From Enterococcus haemoperoxidus ATCC BAA-382 (GTDB taxonomy: Bacteria > Bacillota > Bacilli > Lactobacillales > Enterococcaceae): 64,000 bases of DNA. Below, one piece after another: positions 60,934 to 64,000 of the stretch. The notes under the pieces were generated by a model. That model did no database searches. It saw only the letters and a program-made list of their open reading frames with translations, and was not told the DNA's origin. The position numbers were made by a program, and so were the translations under genes. The stretch spans positions 631,464-695,463 of the forward strand of contig NZ_KE136479.1 of the NCBI RefSeq assembly GCF_000407165.1, written 5' to 3'. Positions within the stretch are counted from its first letter, which is position 1. Each line of letters opens with the position of its first letter.

Positions 60934-61635
60934 ATGAATAAAAAAGTATTAGGAACATTCGTTTTAGGGTTATCAATTGGGGCAGTATTATTACCACAAG
61001 CAGCCCAAGCAGCAGAAAGAGAAACAAATTCAGGAGTAGGTATTGGATTCAGCAATGATGATGCGAATACAGTCATCCCTGGACCATACGATGAAGCATT
61101 AAGTTTAATCAACAAACCAACTGCTTTCAAATTTGGTACTGAAAATGAAGCAAGTGCGCTTAGCTCTGTATACTACCAACAAGTACAAGATAAACAATAC
61201 ATCGCAGTATATGAAGATCGTGATGCAGATAAACAAACAAGCTGGAAATTAACTGCTAAGTTGTCTGACCTTGTTAGCACAACAGACGCAACGAAAAAAT
61301 TAGTATCAACAATGACTATGAATTCGGCAAATATTTCTACTTTTGATTTAACAGATCAAAAAGATAAAGAAACTGGTAAATTACCATCAGTTGTTGAAAA
61401 ATTACCAGATTTAACAAAATATGCTGAAGATAAAGTAACTGGTGTTGCTAAAGTCTCTCTTGAAGCTGGAGCAACAGGTAGTTCAGATATTATGGTCGGT
61501 ACAAAACCTGGAAGCAAAGGTTTTGCCGCTGAAATTAGAAATGTACAGTTAGCTGTAAATTCTGGTCAAAAAGATGACACAAACGGTAAGCAATTTACTG
61601 GTACTGTTAGCTGGTCTTTAGAAGATACAATCTAA
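60934..61635 (+). CDS. WxL-domain surface protein (locus 2, first WxL gene)
   Basis: 233 residues, start ATG 60934 with AGGAG upstream. Signal peptide (to AQAA), WxL domain with PTAFKFGTEN, SWKLTAKLSDL and final VSWSLEDTI. Paralogue of the gene at 16565 and, like it, enclosed by a perfect 26-bp inverted repeat. Binds the wall non-covalently as other WxL proteins. Confidence 0.9.
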   Translation: MNKKVLGTFVLGLSIGAVLLPQAAQAAERETNSGVGIGFSNDDANTVIPGPYDEALSLINKPTAFKFGTENEASALSSVYYQQVQDKQYIAVYEDRDADKQTSWKLTAKLSDLVSTTDATKKLVSTMTMNSANISTFDLTDQKDKETGKLPSVVEKLPDLTKYAEDKVTGVAKVSLEAGATGSSDIMVGTKPGSKGFAAEIRNVQLAVNSGQKDDTNGKQFTGTVSWSLEDTI

Positions 61636-61696
61636 TTTAAATATACAATTGATTTTAAAAAAATAAAAACATAATAAATAGTATTCTATCTTTGAG

Positions 61697-61722
61697 GGAA
61701 GTTACCATAGTAAACTGTTGAA
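61697..61722 (-). repeat. 26-bp inverted repeat, right arm, flanking WxL gene 2
   Basis: Partner of 60878-60903, 61 bases after the WxL stop and about ten bases before the ribosome binding site of the next gene. Confidence 0.92.
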
Positions 61723-61743
61723 AAAATATTGGAGGAATATTTT

Positions 61744-62409
61744 ATGAATAAAAAAATAGTAGCAAATATAGTATTAGCAATGACTTTTGGAGCAATAGTA
61801 TTACCAGTTTCAGCTAAGGCAGATGAATTGAAATCGGATATAACTGTGACTATTGATGCAGGAACAGGAGCAGGGGCAACGGAAGAAGAAATATCAACTA
61901 AAACACCACGTGATGGTGAATTCATCATTAAAGCAGTATCAGACTTTAGTTATCCATCTGTTCCTTTAGGTGAAACAAGATCTGCAACAATTGAAAAAGA
62001 TAAAGCATATGGTATTGAAGTTGTAGATGTAACAGGGAACGGTACAGGTTGGAATGTCAAAGTGTCAATGGATTCATTTAAAGTAAAAGGTGGAGCAAAC
62101 GATGGAGAAGAGCTAAAAGGCTGGGAATTAACAATCCCAACGGCTGAAGTTACATCCAAAAGTGCATCAATCCGTCCAGAAAATACACCCGTAGGAAAAG
62201 AAGCAAAAATTTCAGGTCAATTATCTAGTACAGTATTTCAAGCTGATGCAGGTAAAGGAATGGGACGTTATACAAATATTTTTGAAAGATACGCCGACAA
62301 GCAAGCACCAACTAGAAAAACAGGGGTTCAATTATCTGTTCCAAATACAGCACGTAAAGCAAGCTATATCGGAAAATTAAATTGGACATTAACGAATACA
62401 CCTAACTAG
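61744..62409 (+). CDS. WxL-domain surface protein (locus 2, second)
   Basis: 221 residues, start ATG 61744 eight bases from GGAGG. Signal peptide (to SAKA), then a WxL domain with VSDFSYPSVPLG, GTGWNVKVSMDSF and final KLNWTLTNTPN. Not enclosed by inverted repeats. No locus 1 counterpart. Confidence 0.88.
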   Translation: MNKKIVANIVLAMTFGAIVLPVSAKADELKSDITVTIDAGTGAGATEEEISTKTPRDGEFIIKAVSDFSYPSVPLGETRSATIEKDKAYGIEVVDVTGNGTGWNVKVSMDSFKVKGGANDGEELKGWELTIPTAEVTSKSASIRPENTPVGKEAKISGQLSSTVFQADAGKGMGRYTNIFERYADKQAPTRKTGVQLSVPNTARKASYIGKLNWTLTNTPN

Positions 62410-62461
62410 CATTTTAATTCCTTATTTAGTTAGTTGAATCAAAAAGGGAGGATAGATAATC

Positions 62462-63163
62462 GTGATATCAAAAAATTATAGAGCCGCTTGGCTAAGTGTT
62501 TTCTTATTACTAACAGTCTACAAAGCTGATACTAGTTTAGCAGAAAACTTACCAGTGGACTCTTTAAAATCTGATATTGATGCCGTAGTTATCGAAGGAA
62601 AAGAGAATCCTGTTCTGCCAGTATTTGGTCAAGATCCGGAAGATCCAACAAATAACGGTACGAATAGCTCTGGGTTGTTAAAAATTGATCGAGTACCAAA
62701 TTTTACCTTTGGAAAAGTTGTTAGAAGCGGATTGTATCAAGAAGAATATGCGATGAATTCTAATCCCTATATTCAAGTTTCCGATTTAAGAGGAAGTCTT
62801 GGTGGTTGGGCATTGTATGCTAAAATATCTAACTTTGTTTCTGAGCCGACGACAAAGAATCAAAAAAGGTATCTATTAAGTGGAGCTACATTAACCTTAA
62901 ACAAAGGAGATATTCAGGAATATAAATCTGAATATGCAGCGCCGCCTAAAAGCTACTCAGTTTCATTGAATAAGGATCTGCAAAAAGTTATGTCAGCCGA
63001 TCAAAATACTGGTCAAGGGGTTTGGGCTTCGAGATGGAAAAGTGAAAAAGGGATAAATAAAAAGATAACATTAGATATTTTGCCGAATACTGCCAAAGTA
63101 GGAAGAGATTACACCGCAACAATCTCTTGGAAATTGGCAGATATTCCAAGTACAGAAAACTAA
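62462..63163 (+). CDS. WxL-domain surface protein (locus 2, third)
   Basis: 233 residues from GTG 62462, AGGGAGG about 11 bases upstream. Signal peptide (to SLA), WxL domain with VPNFTFGKV, GGWALYAKISNF and final ISWKLADIP. It is third in the row and the most divergent of the three at the first Trp motif. Confidence 0.88.
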   Translation: MISKNYRAAWLSVFLLLTVYKADTSLAENLPVDSLKSDIDAVVIEGKENPVLPVFGQDPEDPTNNGTNSSGLLKIDRVPNFTFGKVVRSGLYQEEYAMNSNPYIQVSDLRGSLGGWALYAKISNFVSEPTTKNQKRYLLSGATLTLNKGDIQEYKSEYAAPPKSYSVSLNKDLQKVMSADQNTGQGVWASRWKSEKGINKKITLDILPNTAKVGRDYTATISWKLADIPSTEN

Positions 63164-63177
63164 ATGGAGAGTAATAA

Positions 63178-64000
63178 ATGACAGTTATAAAAACATTAAA
63201 GTACAGCCTAATAACGCTTTTGCTTGTTACGCTATTCAATATTGGAGAAACGGCTTTTGCTGATGGTATGGGCTATTCAGTAAAAGCTGTTATTCCAGAA
63301 AACCAAATCGACCAAACCAAAACCTTTTTTGATTTGAAGATGAGCCCTGGACAAACACAAAATTTAGAATTAGAAATAAAAAGTAGCAGTTCAGAAACGT
63401 TAAACCTAGCTGTAGAACCATATATCGCTACAACAAATCAAAATGGAGAACTAGAATATAGTGTAGAACCTGAAAAAAATGATTCTACCCTGATTTACCC
63501 AATTACTAGATTAATTTCAGGAAAACAAACGGTGACGATTCCACCTAAGGAAACGAAAAGAGTGACTTTTAATTTAAAAATGCCTAAAAAAGCCTTTACT
63601 GGAAAAATAGTTGGAGGCTTTAATATCTATGACCAAGAAAATGAGGTAAAAGAAGACTCAACAGCAAAGAAAAATGATGTTCAAATCAAGAATGTCTTCT
63701 CAGTTGTAATTGGTATTCAATTAAGAGAAAGTTTGGATAAAATCAAGCCAGAACTCAAACTAAATGCAGTTAAAGCAGGTCTATTTAACTATCGTACCGC
63801 AATCACAGCCAATCTCCAAAATATCAAACCAGAATTTGTCAGTGAATTATCTATTGAAGCTAAAGTCAGAAAAAATAACTCTAGAAAAGTGATCTATGAA
63901 GCCGAAAAAACAGAAATAGCAATGGCACCTAATTCTAACTTTGACTTTCCCATTTCACTAGAAAATCAAGAACTAGCAGCAGGCGGCTATGAATTAGAAA
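63178..64000 (+). CDS. WxL-interacting DUF916/DUF3324 protein (3' end outside window)
   Basis: About 274 residues are visible. Signal peptide (LLLVTLFNIGETAFA), DUF916 from YSVKAVIPENQIDQTKTFFDL with SPGQTQNLELE, DUF3324 from about residue 175 (FSVVIGIQLRES). It runs off the window in DUF3324. Closest by eye to the gene at 20511 and to the pseudogene at 17462. Confidence 0.88.
   Translation, partial: MTVIKTLKYSLITLLLVTLFNIGETAFADGMGYSVKAVIPENQIDQTKTFFDLKMSPGQTQNLELEIKSSSSETLNLAVEPYIATTNQNGELEYSVEPEKNDSTLIYPITRLISGKQTVTIPPKETKRVTFNLKMPKKAFTGKIVGGFNIYDQENEVKEDSTAKKNDVQIKNVFSVVIGIQLRESLDKIKPELKLNAVKAGLFNYRTAITANLQNIKPEFVSELSIEAKVRKNNSRKVIYEAEKTEIAMAPNSNFDFPISLENQELAAGGYELE

Overview
The window reads as a chromosomal segment of a low-GC Gram-positive lactic acid bacterium, most likely Enterococcus or a close relative. 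The reasons are the AT-rich codon use, strong AGGAGG ribosome binding sites, two WxL / DUF916-DUF3324 surface-protein loci, a holin-like type I toxin and LytTR two-component systems with AgrC-like kinases. A formate dehydrogenase plus molybdenum cofactor island and a type I-C-like CRISPR repeat are less usual for the group. The species cannot be fixed from sequence alone.

Layout. 1-4.9 kb: a type I restriction-modification locus (hsdM, hsdS) with a tyrosine recombinase and an inverted, startless second hsdS. Perfect inverted repeats of 160 bp and 22 bp connect the two hsdS copies, so this is a phase-variable specificity switch. 4.9-7 kb: mostly non-coding, with two homologous structured small-RNA genes and a holin-like toxin/antisense RNA pair. 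7-9.7 kb: small housekeeping-type genes. 9.8-21.6 kb: WxL locus 1 (two GHKL kinases and a LytTR regulator on the minus strand; a winged-helix regulator and WxL, DUF916 and small anchored proteins on the plus strand). 21.7-24.7 kb: amidase and an amino-acid ABC importer lacking its ATPase. 24.9-30.3 kb: small regulators, then a LacI / GH13 alpha-glucosidase / PTS EIIBC unit with two matching operators. 30.6-34.2 kb: small unknown genes, a cas-less CRISPR array of 10 clear repeats plus an altered terminal one, and a broken secreted-protein gene. 34.4-36.2 kb: DUF975 and AIM24 proteins. 36.5-50.4 kb: a formate dehydrogenase/molybdenum island (mobA, formate channel, mobB-like, NuoE-like, NuoF-like, fdhA, moeA, moaC, moaA, MOSC, mogA, a molybdopterin-binding protein, modABC). 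50.5-55.2 kb: an ABC exporter and an AraC regulator. 55.2-64 kb: WxL locus 2, a paralogue of locus 1, cut by the window end.

Most notable. (1) In both WxL loci the first WxL gene is bracketed by a perfect 26-bp inverted repeat. The repeat sequence differs between loci, but length and position are the same. This suggests either an invertible gene cassette or RNA processing stems. (2) The tandem kinases look like split halves. One member of each pair keeps the phospho-acceptor His240 but has Tyr in place of the ATP-binding N-box Asn. In locus 1 the partner keeps the ATPase but has Asp at the His position, so only a heterodimer could work. (3) The twin small RNAs at 5.7 and 6.2 kb share promoter, loops and single-stranded core while their stems covary.

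Formate uptake (FNT channel), molybdate uptake (ModABC), cofactor assembly (Moa/Moe/Mog/Mob) and an NAD-linked formate dehydrogenase form one functional unit. The genes for molybdopterin synthase (moaD, moaE) and fdhD are not in the window. All functional calls are from reading the sequence; no database search was run.
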